Under the pieces are notes generated by a model. That model saw only the letters and a program-made list of their open reading frames with translations. It had not been told where the DNA came from and ran no database searches. DNA of 24,313 nucleotides, taken from assembly GCA_903851225.1 (NCBI GenBank), contig CAINNT010000119.1:1-24313 (forward strand), given 5' to 3'. Both the position numbers and the translations under genes were made by a program. Source of the stretch: an uncultured Chloroflexota bacterium. Its GTDB lineage: Bacteria; Chloroflexota; Limnocylindria; Limnocylindrales; Limnocylindraceae. This document shows, one piece after another, positions 6,839 to 14,738 of the stretch (position 1 is the stretch's first letter; every line of letters begins with the position of its first letter).

Positions 6839-8535
6839 TCCAGGCTCACGAGCACCCGTTCAATTGGCTGGCCGCCTCGCTGTAGATCAACCTCCGCGCC
6901 GGCGATGGTGCTGCGCGCCGCATTCACAAATTCCTCGGCTTGTTGGTCGGAAACGTCGGCGCCTACGAAAAGGGTGACCAACTCCGCCGTCTGTCCAGAA
7001 AGCGCAGCGATGATTGCCTCCACGTCGGTGCCTCCCGTCGCAATGATCCCGTCGACAGGGTCAAGGGCCATGATCTGCCCGGCTTTGACCGACACGCCAC
7101 GGACCACGGCGTCGCGAACCGCCTCAACCACGCGGAACGTTCGCGCAGCGGCGCGAGCGGCCTCCATGCGCGGAACCAGCTCCTCTAGCGTCAGCGACGG
7201 ATCCCACGCGAGGAGGGCGGCAATCCCTTCTGCGGCGTTGCGCGTGGGGACCACGACAACATGCGCTGCGGAGAGATCAGCGGCTTGCCGTGCCGCCAAC
7301 ACGATGTTGCTGTTGTTCGGCAGAACCACCACGAACTCGGTGCCCGCGTGGGCTATTGCCGACGCGATCTCCGCGGCGGATGGATTCTCTGTCTGGCCAC
7401 CATGCACAATCTGCGATGCGCCGGCCGAGCGGAGTATGTCGCCGAGGCCTGCGCCCGCGGCGACCGCCACAATGGAAGTCCCACGCCCCAGCGACGAGGC
7501 AACAGGTCGTGGGGATGTCGTAAGGGGGCCGTCGGCGAGTTGATTGAACGCGGCGTGTCCGGTAGCGCGTTCCGCGCTCTGCTGGTCCAGGTTTTCAATC
7601 GTCACCGCGCGTACATCACCAAGGCTCAACCCATAGGCCAACACTTCGTCGGGTCTCAGATTGTGCACGTGGACCTTGCACGTCGTCTCATCGCCGGCAA
7701 CCAACACGCTCTCTCCGATTGTCTCGAGGTGCGCGCGAATCGCGGAAAGATCTAGCGGTCTGGTTGGCGAGCTGAGGATAAAGACCGTCTCGTATCCAAA
7801 TTCCGTTGGAGCGGTTTCCGTCGACTCAGCAGGCTGGTTCACCGCGACCGGCGCGATGGGCCTTGGCGCGAGATTTTGTCGCTCCGCCTCGACAGCTCCT
7901 CGTGATGGGGCGACGGATGGAACATTCGCGATCCCTTCCAAGATGAGTTGAAGCCCTGTGCCACCGGAGTCGACCACACCAGCCTCTCGGAGTACGGCCA
8001 GCAACGTTGGCGTCTTCTCTACCGAAATGCGCGCGGTGGCGGCGATGCTCTCAAGGAACGGACGAAGCTCCGACGCCCCCTCCGACTCTTTCATCGCCGC
8101 CGCGGCTACCTCGCGCGCGACCGTGAGGATCGTCCCTTCAGTGGGGGTGGCGACTGCCGAATATGCATGAAGCACCCCAATGGAGAGGGACTGCGCGATC
8201 TCTGTGGCCCTGGCTCGTTGGCGACCACGAACCGCCTGCGGGAGTCCGCGAAGAATCTGCGAGAGAAGGACCCCCGAGTTCCCCCGTGCGCCGAGGAGTG
8301 CGCCACGGGCGACTGCGGCACTCACTTCGTCAATCGCGGTTACGCCGGTAGCAAGTGCGGCGTCGCCCTCGGCAATCGCAGCCTTGAGGGTTGCCAGCAT
8401 GTTCGTACCGGTGTCGCCGTCTGGTACGGGGAATACATTGAGAGCGTTGACCGCTTCGACGCTGCCTTCTAGGCGTTCGAGGCCCGATCGAAGGGCGGCC
8501 ATCAACTCGACGCCGTCCCAGCTCTTCCGGCTCAT
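6835..8535 (-). CDS. fakA: Fatty acid kinase-type DAK2 (DhaL) domain protein, FakA-like
   Basis: FakA phosphorylates fatty acids held by a FakB (DegV-family) partner, giving acyl-phosphate for phospholipid synthesis. From ATG 8535 there are 566 residues. The N-terminal DhaL kinase domain has NVFPVPDGDTGTNM at 33-46, whose aspartates bind Mg-ADP, and GARGNSGVLLSQILRGL at 82-98. The C-terminal FakA-type region contains HGGQTENPSAAEI, VVLPNNSNI and a threonine/glycine-rich stretch near ATGGTDVE. The open frame extends to 8628, but the upstream part is not family-like. An AGGGA lies about 10 bases before the ATG. No fakB is in the window. The gene heads the leftward operon and is divergent from rpmB. 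The same domain family is often annotated simply as DAK2 phosphatase. Confidence 0.88.
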   Translation of the reverse strand: MSRKSWDGVELMAALRSGLERLEGSVEAVNALNVFPVPDGDTGTNMLATLKAAIAEGDAALATGVTAIDEVSAAVARGALLGARGNSGVLLSQILRGLPQAVRGRQRARATEIAQSLSIGVLHAYSAVATPTEGTILTVAREVAAAAMKESEGASELRPFLESIAATARISVEKTPTLLAVLREAGVVDSGGTGLQLILEGIANVPSVAPSRGAVEAERQNLAPRPIAPVAVNQPAESTETAPTEFGYETVFILSSPTRPLDLSAIRAHLETIGESVLVAGDETTCKVHVHNLRPDEVLAYGLSLGDVRAVTIENLDQQSAERATGHAAFNQLADGPLTTSPRPVASSLGRGTSIVAVAAGAGLGDILRSAGASQIVHGGQTENPSAAEIASAIAHAGTEFVVVLPNNSNIVLAARQAADLSAAHVVVVPTRNAAEGIAALLAWDPSLTLEELVPRMEAARAAARTFRVVEAVRDAVVRGVSVKAGQIMALDPVDGIIATGGTDVEAIIAALSGQTAELVTLFVGADVSDQQAEEFVNAARSTIAGAEVDLQRGGQPIERVLVSLE

Positions 8536-8632
8536 GGCAGGGAGATCCCTGTGGCGACGCTGTCCTGCTCGGTACGAGTCATTCGGGCCCCCTCCCTTTG
8601 CCGAGCCTGGGCAAGGCTTCGGACGCACCTGC

Positions 8633-8638
8633 TACGAT
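8633..8638 (+). promoter_or_regulatory. Extended -10 promoter for rpmB
   Basis: TGC followed by TACGAT (8633-8638) fits an extended -10 element. No convincing -35 hexamer is found 16-18 bases upstream. Transcription would begin near 8645, giving a 5' untranslated region of about 50 bases before the rpmB ATG. It lies in the 160-base divergent region between fakA and rpmB. I could not identify a matching promoter for fakA on the other strand. Confidence 0.4.
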
Positions 8639-8695
8639 ACGGCACGAACGACGGGCGTGTCCCACTGGGAGCCCCACCACGTAAGGAGAATTGAC

Positions 8696-8890
8696 ATGGC
8701 TCGCTTCTGCACCCTCTGCGGCAAGGACTCGATTGCGGGATTCAACCCCCAGTCGGTCGGAGCGAACCGCGTCCGTGCTCATCGCCGCTTCCGCGCCAAC
8801 CTGCAGCCGACCGTGATTGCCGTAGGAACGACCACGAAGCGCGTCTTGGTCTGCACCCGCTGCCGCCGCACCGCCAGCAAGGGCGCCTAA
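8696..8890 (+). CDS. rpmB: 50S ribosomal protein L28 (zinc-ribbon form)
   Basis: This is a 64-residue L28, opening MARFCTLCGKDSIAGFNPQS. Two CxxC pairs (Cys5/Cys8 and Cys53/Cys56) form the zinc ribbon of the C+ type. AAGGAG at 8683-8688 is a strong Shine-Dalgarno at good spacing to the ATG, which settles the start inside a much longer open frame. It is monocistronic, divergent from fakA and convergent with rpe. The pairing of rpmB with a divergent DAK2-domain gene is common in Gram-positive bacteria and supports both assignments. Confidence 0.97.
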   Translation: MARFCTLCGKDSIAGFNPQSVGANRVRAHRRFRANLQPTVIAVGTTTKRVLVCTRCRRTASKGA

Positions 8891-8897
8891 GCCGATC

Positions 8898-8915
8898 GCG
8901 ACCCTAGCGGGTCGC
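8898..8915. terminator. Bidirectional hairpin between rpmB and rpe
   Basis: GCGACCC-TAGC-GGGTCGC is a perfect 7-bp stem with a four-base loop, 7 bases past the rpmB stop. The rpe stop codon (8904-8906) is within the structure. Because the genes converge, one hairpin could end both transcripts. There is no clear U-run on either side, so termination is inferred from position and stem strength. Confidence 0.5.
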
Positions 8916-9584
8916 CGACTCCCTGATCGCTCGAACCGCCCCGCTCATACCGTCAGGGCCCTGGTCTCGGAAGAGCGCGCTGCCGACAACCAGTAGGTCT
9001 GCCCCTACCTCTGCCGCATCTCGCGCCGTGGTTGCGTTGATTCCGCCGTCGACATGGATCGGCAGCCGGTGTCCATCCCGCTCTCCGACCAGCGCACGGA
9101 TCTCACCGATGCGTTGCGCGGCTTCAGGGCGATATGGCTGCCCGCCAAATCCGGATTTCACCGTCATCACGAGAGCGAAATCGAGCTGATTGCGGAACGG
9201 CCCAAGAGATTCGATCGGCGTCTCTGGGTCGGGCGCAAGTCCAGCGCGCCCACCGCTGTCACGAATCGCGTCCAGCGTGGCTCGATGCTGATCCGGTGCC
9301 TCGACGTGGATCGCAACCGATTCACAGCCAGCATCAACGTACCGCGTCGCCCAGAGACCCGGCGAGAGGATCATCAGGTGCGCATCAAACGGCAGCCCTG
9401 TTGCCGAGCGAAGTGACTCAACGGTGGCGAGTCCGAAAGTGAGATTCGGCACGAAGTGACCGTCCATGATGTCGAGATGGATTCGGTCAACACCGGCTGC
9501 CTCTGCCGCTTGCACCGCATCACGAAGTGCTCCGAGATCGGCGTTCAAGATGCTCGCGGCAATTTCAATGCGCGCACTGCTCAT
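8904..9584 (-). CDS. rpe: Ribulose-phosphate 3-epimerase
   Basis: Rpe interconverts ribulose-5-phosphate and xylulose-5-phosphate in the pentose phosphate pathway. The 226-residue TIM barrel has its metal and catalytic residues in place: His36 and Asp38 in IHLDIMDGHFVPNLTFG, His69 in FDAHLM, and Asp179 in HVDGGI. The phosphate/loop segment reads VMTVKSGFGGQ (139-149), whereas most family members have NPGFGGQ or KPGFGGQ, so a conserved proline is replaced. GGAGG precedes ATG 9584, whose codon overlaps the rlmN stop by four bases (ATGA). It is the last gene of the ileS-to-rpe run, as in many clusters that end fmt...rlmN...rpe. Confidence 0.96.
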   Translation of the reverse strand: MSSARIEIAASILNADLGALRDAVQAAEAAGVDRIHLDIMDGHFVPNLTFGLATVESLRSATGLPFDAHLMILSPGLWATRYVDAGCESVAIHVEAPDQHRATLDAIRDSGGRAGLAPDPETPIESLGPFRNQLDFALVMTVKSGFGGQPYRPEAAQRIGEIRALVGERDGHRLPIHVDGGINATTARDAAEVGADLLVVGSALFRDQGPDGMSGAVRAIRESATR

Positions 9585-10798
9585 GCATCACCTCCGAGTG
9601 GCCCAGATGGAGCAATTGGTTGTGGGGTGCGCTGGCCCTGCAAGGCCGCAACGCTCGCCGCCACGAGCAACTCGCGTCGGCGGGCAACCGCAATCGGTGT
9701 CGGAGCCCCAGCCCTCTCGGCCGCGAGCTGCCCACATGCAGCGCCTGCCTCCCGACCGCGATTACGACGCACGGTGACAGTGAGGCCTGCGGCTCGCAGC
9801 TCATTGGCTATCTGCTCGATGCGCTCCGGTGCAGACTCTTTCCAGGGGGTGTGCGCGACCGCATTCATTGGAATCAGGTTCACGTGTGCGCCGCTCCCGC
9901 GCAGGAGTGAGGCCAGCGCCGCTGAATCCTCGGGGCGATCGTTGATGCCGTCTATCATCGTGACCTCGTACGTGGTGCGGCGCCCGGTGGCGCGTGCGTG
10001 CCCGGCCGCTGCAGAGATCACCGCCTCGACGGGCCACTTGCGATTGAGCGGCACCAGGAGATCGCGCAGCGGGTTGCGCGCCGCGTGCAATGAGATGGCG
10101 AGGGTGATCTGCGGGCGCTGCTTGGCGAGGCGTTCAATCCCAGGCACGACGCCGCTGGTAGAGACGGTGATGCGACGCTGACCGATCGCCCCTCTGGCCG
10201 GATCGGTGAGCCCGTCGATTGAGGCAAAGACAGCATCAATGTTCTGGAGCGGCTCGCCCATCCCCATGTACACGACGTTCGTCAACTCACGGCTCTCAGT
10301 GCGGAGGATCTGGCGCGCAATCCGCACCTGGTCTTGGATCTCTCCCGCGCTGAGATTGCGGGTGAAGCCGAGCTCCCCAGTGGCACAGAACGGACAACCG
10401 ACTGCACAGCCCGCCTGGCTCGAGACGCAAACGGTGGCACGTGGACCTGATCCGCGGCGCGGGTCGGCTGGAGAGCGCATCAACACAGCTTCAACCTTTG
10501 CGCCATCTGCGAGGGTGAGCAGCAGCTTCGTGGTCGCGCCATCTTCCGCCTCTTGGCGCTCGACTTGATCAAACGCGCTGAATCGGATCTCAGTTGTGAG
10601 TCGCTCTTGCAGGGGTTTTCCGAGGGTGGTGACGCCGCTCCAGGAGGTCGCGACTGAGCGCCATGCTCCATCGAGAATCTGCGTCACGCGATATGGCTCA
10701 GCACCTAGGTCACGGACCAGTGCCGAAAGCTGATGGACCTCCAGATCCGAGATGCTGACTGGGCGCCGCGACCCTTCAGGCGTTGCTGTCTCTTTCAT
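9581..10798 (-). CDS. rlmN: Dual-specificity RNA methyltransferase RlmN (radical SAM)
   Basis: RlmN adds a C2 methyl group to A2503 of 23S rRNA and A37 of some tRNAs. The 405-residue protein has the radical-SAM cluster CAVGCPFC at 131-138 (Cys131, 135, 138). The two mechanistic cysteines correspond to Cys124 (in VCVSSQAGC) and Cys355 (in AACGQL). VVYMGMGEPLQN is at 175-186. The segment before Cys355 is RGREAGAACGQL rather than the usual RGxDIDAACGQL, and about 50 residues follow it, a longer, low-complexity tail than normal. GGGAG precedes ATG 10798, which overlaps the fmt stop by four bases. The family includes the resistance enzyme Cfr, but context and length favour RlmN. Confidence 0.94.
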   Translation of the reverse strand: MKETATPEGSRRPVSISDLEVHQLSALVRDLGAEPYRVTQILDGAWRSVATSWSGVTTLGKPLQERLTTEIRFSAFDQVERQEAEDGATTKLLLTLADGAKVEAVLMRSPADPRRGSGPRATVCVSSQAGCAVGCPFCATGELGFTRNLSAGEIQDQVRIARQILRTESRELTNVVYMGMGEPLQNIDAVFASIDGLTDPARGAIGQRRITVSTSGVVPGIERLAKQRPQITLAISLHAARNPLRDLLVPLNRKWPVEAVISAAAGHARATGRRTTYEVTMIDGINDRPEDSAALASLLRGSGAHVNLIPMNAVAHTPWKESAPERIEQIANELRAAGLTVTVRRNRGREAGAACGQLAAERAGAPTPIAVARRRELLVAASVAALQGQRTPQPIAPSGPLGGDA

Positions 10799-11805
10799 TC
10801 TGCGATTCTCCCACGGGTGGCGAGTTCCGCTTGACGCCCTCGCGCAAACTCGGCTCCCGACATGCTCTTGCCACCAGCGGGGATCACTCGATCGAGGCGA
10901 ATCGCTCCGCCGGGCAGGCCGAGGAGCAGCGCGCCGTCGCGCAGCTCAAGGTCCCCTGGGGCAACGGTTGGGCCCCCCTCGGCCAAACTCACGCTCGACA
11001 AGATGAGACGCTCCACAATGCCAGGAATCTCGATCCAAACGCCCGGCCACGGCTGGTACGCCCGCCACATTCGGAGCGCAGTCTCGCACGGCGTCTGTGC
11101 ACCAACCCGACCATCGGCGCGACTAAGACGAGTTGACAGCGTCGCACCTTCAACGCTCTGGGGAACAGCCGACCCGCTCCCCTGCAGCCATGCTGCGAGC
11201 CTATCGGCGATACCCACAGCGGCAAGTTCGGCGAGTTCTTCCTCTAGCTCCGAGGCCGTGATGTCTAACCGCGGCCGAAGGTGCTGCACGGCAATGATCG
11301 GACCCGTATCTACTCCTTGGTCCATCACGATGGTGGAGACACCCGTCTCACGGTCTCCAGCGAGGATCGTTGCCGGAATGGGGCTCGAACCTCGATGTCG
11401 CGGTAAGAGAGACGGGTGCAGATTGACGATGCCACGCGGATAGTGATCGAGCAGAACCTTGGGAATGATCTGCCCGAAGTCAGCAAGGAGTGCCCCCTCA
11501 GCACCGAAGCGCTGGATTCGGGCAACTTCGGCAGCATCTCTGACCTTGGCCACGTGCGCAACCTGCAGCCCTGCGGTCGAGGCCCAAGAGTCGACTGGGG
11601 TTGGGCTTGGAGCGCCACCTCTTCCGGCTGCGCGTGGTGGCGCTGTGACCACGGCAACGATCTCGAATCGTGGGTCGGTTGCGATCGCACGGAACGACGG
11701 GACCGCAAAGCCACCGCTGCCAAAGAGGATCAGGCGACTACTTGTGACTATGCCCTCGCAACACCTTGCGGCGCTGTGCAACGACGGCTGCCTCTGGTGA
11801 ATCAT
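10795..11805 (-). CDS. fmt: Methionyl-tRNA formyltransferase
   Basis: Fmt formylates initiator Met-tRNA using 10-formyl-tetrahydrofolate. From ATG 11805 the product has 336 residues. The catalytic Asn128, His130 and Asp166 lie in VNLHPSLLPRHRGSSPIPA and MDQGVDTGPI, with the spacing seen in E. coli Fmt (106, 108, 144). The family core begins at SRLILFGSGGFAVPSF (residue 23). The start is the key problem: no ATG, GTG or TTG lies near the core. ATG 11805 has GAGGAG a few bases upstream but falls 68 bases inside def; TTG 11781 is an alternative. The frame is open to 12117, but the upstream part is clearly def read out of frame. def-fmt is a conserved pair acting at opposite ends of formyl-methionine use. 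Confidence 0.93.
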   Translation of the reverse strand: MIHQRQPSLHSAARCCEGIVTSSRLILFGSGGFAVPSFRAIATDPRFEIVAVVTAPPRAAGRGGAPSPTPVDSWASTAGLQVAHVAKVRDAAEVARIQRFGAEGALLADFGQIIPKVLLDHYPRGIVNLHPSLLPRHRGSSPIPATILAGDRETGVSTIVMDQGVDTGPIIAVQHLRPRLDITASELEEELAELAAVGIADRLAAWLQGSGSAVPQSVEGATLSTRLSRADGRVGAQTPCETALRMWRAYQPWPGVWIEIPGIVERLILSSVSLAEGGPTVAPGDLELRDGALLLGLPGGAIRLDRVIPAGGKSMSGAEFARGRQAELATRGRIAE

Positions 11806-12289
11806 CGTGCTCCTCGTCGTCGTCCTCATCGACGGCGATGAGTTGATCCATTGAGTCGAGGTAGTCGATGTAGAGGGTGCCCGCGAGATGATCGAGCTCA
11901 TGCTGCACGGCGCGCGCCAGGAATCCGTGTTCGCTGAACGTGTAATGGCGGCCGGTGCGATCTTGCGCCTCCACCCAAACGCGCTCTTTTCGCGTGATCT
12001 CGGCCACGTAGCCTGGGATTGAGAGGCAACCCTCCAAGTCAGTCTGATCGCCGGTGTCGCGCACAATCCGCGGGTTGACCAGCTCATAGGTCTTCCCTTT
12101 CGCCTCAACAACTGCAACGTTCAGCGGTTCGCCAAGTTGCGGAGCGGCAAGGCCCACTCCTGGAGCGGCACGCATCGTATGTGCCAGGTCATCAAGGAGC
12201 GAGTGCAGAAGTTTGCCGAAGCTCTCGACGGGCGCGCCGGGGATGCGCAGCCGAGGATCTCCAAGGAGCAAAATCGGACGGACGCTCAT
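11738..12289 (-). CDS. def: Peptide deformylase
   Basis: Def removes the formyl group from nascent proteins. The 183-residue protein carries all three motifs: GVGLAAPQ at 44-51, EGCLSIPG at 86-93 (metal ligand Cys88) and QHELDHLAG at 129-137 (ligands His130 and His134, catalytic Glu131). After the catalytic domain, residues 153-164 are strongly acidic, followed by a basic tail. This tail is encoded where fmt begins and may exist because of the overlap. The ATG at 12289 has no Shine-Dalgarno but has a -10-like hexamer 6 bases upstream, suggesting a leaderless mRNA. It starts 19 bases after the priA stop. Confidence 0.97.
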   Translation of the reverse strand: MSVRPILLLGDPRLRIPGAPVESFGKLLHSLLDDLAHTMRAAPGVGLAAPQLGEPLNVAVVEAKGKTYELVNPRIVRDTGDQTDLEGCLSIPGYVAEITRKERVWVEAQDRTGRHYTFSEHGFLARAVQHELDHLAGTLYIDYLDSMDQLIAVDEDDDEEHDDSPEAAVVAQRRKVLRGHSHK

Positions 12290-12304
12290 GCCAAGATTCT
12301 AGCA
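12290..12304 (-). promoter_or_regulatory. Candidate leaderless promoter for def
   Basis: Reading leftward, the sequence is TTGCTAGAATCTTGGC then ATG. TGC-TAGAAT is an extended -10 element (hexamer at 12301-12296), and the predicted transcription start is the A of the def ATG. No Shine-Dalgarno is present in the 19-base priA-def gap. No -35 hexamer is evident. Leaderless genes with such an element just upstream of the start are well documented in Actinobacteria and Deinococcus; use here is inferred. Confidence 0.4.
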
Positions 12305-12308
12305 AGGG

Positions 12309-14738
12309 CTAGAGGAGGGTCTCTGGGTCCACATCGATTGTCATCTCGCGGCCGCGGATCAGCGAAAGGTATGGCTCAAGGCTCGCCGCGCGCAGGATCA
12401 GGTTCTCGCGCCAGCGCCCGGCGCGCCGCGGCACCCACGCCTGGATCGGACCGAGAATGCGCACCTGATTGTCGCGTGCCGACGCCGCCGCGGAACGGAG
12501 GGCGGCTGCCAGCCCTTCGAGGCTGCGACGAGCCGCAGCCGCGGTTGCCCCAGCCGCACTGATCTTGACCGTGCGCAGAAATGGTGCGCCGCCGGCAGAC
12601 TTCCGCAGTCCGATCTCTCGGGTGCGCCAGCCCTCGACGCTTCCCCCGCGTGCGATCTCAACCGCAGCTGTGATTGCCGGGTCTTCTGGTCGATAACTCT
12701 GAATGACCGCCACGCCGGCATGCGCGCCGCGACCGAGTCGTCCTACTGCCTGAACGACAAGGGCCACGGCGCGTTCTGCGGCTCGCTCGTCGGGGAGAAG
12801 TAGTCCGGTGTCGGCCGAAACAATCCCGACCAACTCAAGCGCCGGAAGATTCAGCGCCTTGGCGGCAAGTGCGGTGCCGACCAGGATTTGCGTGCGACCA
12901 CTGCGGAACGCGTCCAGGATACGATCACTCGCGCCAATCCCCGATGCGGCATCTGTGTCGAGTCGATCGACGATCAGCTCGGGAAGCAACGCGCGCACCT
13001 CGGCCTCGAGGCGCTCGGTCCCACCGCCCAACGCCCTGATGCGCGCCCCACCGCATGACGGGCAACGAGTGAGCGGCTCCGCTGCAAGGCCACAGCCGTG
13101 GCAGCGCAGCAGCGAGCCGGCACTATGCAACACCAGTGGGCGCTCACACGATGGACACGATTGTGCGGCGCCGCAATCGCGACAGAGCAGAGCGGAGGCC
13201 AACCCTCGACGATTGATGATCAACAGCGCCTGTGATCCGCCCGCCCAATCCAACGCCGATAGACGCTCAATGAGTGGACGGCTCATCATGCCGCGCCACC
13301 CATCGGCAAGCTCTTGTCGCAGGTCGATTACCTCAACGAGGGGGGCAGTGGTGCGTCGCGATAGGGTGAAGCGCTTCCACCCCTCGATCTCGGCACGAGC
13401 GAGCGACTCTATTGCAGGGGTAGCACTGAGAAGTAGCGTCGTCGCGCCGGCAAGGCGTGCCAGCTCGCGCGCCGCATCTCGTGCGTGCAATCGCGGCGTG
13501 CGGTCGGATTTGTAGGCACTCTCGTGCTCCTCGTCCACGACGATGAGGCCGACCTCTTCCCGCAGTGCACCAAGTGCGACCCGTGTGCCGACGACAAGGT
13601 GCGGTCCGGGCTCAAGAAGCCTGTCATGTGCGTCAAGCCGCTCACCTGCACTGAGGCCGGAGTGGATCAGTTCTGGAGTAGCACCAGCCGAAGTGAGCAT
13701 GTCGGCGGCGATCGAGACATGCGCCGCCTCAGGCACAAGCCAGAGCACAGAACGGCCGGCAGCAATGAACCGTATCGCCGCCTCAGCGGCGGCGCGACTC
13801 TTTCCAGAGCCGGGTGGGCCATCAACGAGCAGCGTTTGTCCAGGTCGAGCGCTGCTCACAGCTGCATCCACGATCTCACGTTGGACGTCGGTCAAGGCGA
13901 TCTTCACTCCCAACGCTGAAGCAGGTGTGTTCCGGCGATCAGCATGACGCCGCTGAACCCGTCGAACCTCAAGCTGTACGACGCCCGCCTCTGCAAGGCG
14001 GCGTGCCGTCGGGAGCCCGCCGGGAAGCTCACTGGCAGCGATCCAGGGATCGCCGCTGCGCGCCGCCACAGCCAGCAACTCCGCTGCGGCAGCCTGTCGA
14101 GTGCCAAGACGCATCGACTGGAGGATTGCGTCGGCACCGTCGGGGATCAGCGCGGCGAAGGTGGCGTCAAGACTTTGCGCACCACGACGGACCAGTGACC
14201 AGCGACGCTCCGCTTGGCCCACGTGCTCAAGTTGACGCAATGTTTTTAGCGTTGCCGCCCGCGTCTTGCCACGTGCCCCCGTGAGGCGCTCGACAGCAAC
14301 CCACGTATCGCCGAGTCCGATGCGCGACGAGGTTTCGCTCGGCTCCCCCACTCTTCGAGCCTCGAGCACCACGGCATCCAACATGCCCGGAGGCAGGAGG
14401 GATCGTATTGTGGCGGCCATCGGTGCAACCCATCGCGTGGCGATGGTCGCTGCCAGCGACATGAAGAGTGGAGTGACGAGCGGCGCGGATCCCAGCCGTC
14501 CCTCAATAGGCTTGAGCAGGATCCCAGCGGGCGGCAGATCCACGGGATCTAGCGCCACCACAATGCCAATCGCGCGTCGCCCCCCAAATGGAACGATCAC
14601 CCCATCACCAACACTGACCGGCGCTCGATCGAGCGCACGGTAGTCATACAGCCGATCACCAGGCGCCCCGGGCACATCAACAGCGACGCGAACAACCGAC
14701 ATCGAGGCAGTCGCGTGAGGCTCGCCGCCCCCGATCAC
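12309..14738 (-). CDS. priA: Primosomal protein N' (PriA), replication restart helicase with divergent motifs
   Basis: PriA recognises abandoned replication forks and reloads the replisome. The 809-residue protein has an N-terminal DNA-binding part (VAVDVPGAPGDRLYDYRA, VSVGDGVIVPFGGR), Walker A GPPGSGKS at 307-314, DEEH at 402-405, LSATPAIES at 438-446, and eight zinc-binding cysteines in four CxxC pairs between 519 and 562. Motif V reads GTALAAKALNLP (621-632) where E. coli has GTQMLAKGHHFP, and motif VI is QAVGRLGRG. The segment after LVPE also lacks the usual TPQ. ATP binding looks possible, but helicase activity may be altered. The start is GTG 14738, overlapping the gmk stop by four bases; ATG 14702 is the alternative. 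Confidence 0.93.
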   Translation of the reverse strand: MIGGGEPHATASMSVVRVAVDVPGAPGDRLYDYRALDRAPVSVGDGVIVPFGGRRAIGIVVALDPVDLPPAGILLKPIEGRLGSAPLVTPLFMSLAATIATRWVAPMAATIRSLLPPGMLDAVVLEARRVGEPSETSSRIGLGDTWVAVERLTGARGKTRAATLKTLRQLEHVGQAERRWSLVRRGAQSLDATFAALIPDGADAILQSMRLGTRQAAAAELLAVAARSGDPWIAASELPGGLPTARRLAEAGVVQLEVRRVQRRHADRRNTPASALGVKIALTDVQREIVDAAVSSARPGQTLLVDGPPGSGKSRAAAEAAIRFIAAGRSVLWLVPEAAHVSIAADMLTSAGATPELIHSGLSAGERLDAHDRLLEPGPHLVVGTRVALGALREEVGLIVVDEEHESAYKSDRTPRLHARDAARELARLAGATTLLLSATPAIESLARAEIEGWKRFTLSRRTTAPLVEVIDLRQELADGWRGMMSRPLIERLSALDWAGGSQALLIINRRGLASALLCRDCGAAQSCPSCERPLVLHSAGSLLRCHGCGLAAEPLTRCPSCGGARIRALGGGTERLEAEVRALLPELIVDRLDTDAASGIGASDRILDAFRSGRTQILVGTALAAKALNLPALELVGIVSADTGLLLPDERAAERAVALVVQAVGRLGRGAHAGVAVIQSYRPEDPAITAAVEIARGGSVEGWRTREIGLRKSAGGAPFLRTVKISAAGATAAAARRSLEGLAAALRSAAASARDNQVRILGPIQAWVPRRAGRWRENLILRAASLEPYLSLIRGREMTIDVDPETLL

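Noticed and set aside
11806..12117. N-terminal extension of fmt by about 104 codons
   Set aside because: This is def read in another frame; it is Ser/Arg/Thr-rich and has no Fmt similarity.
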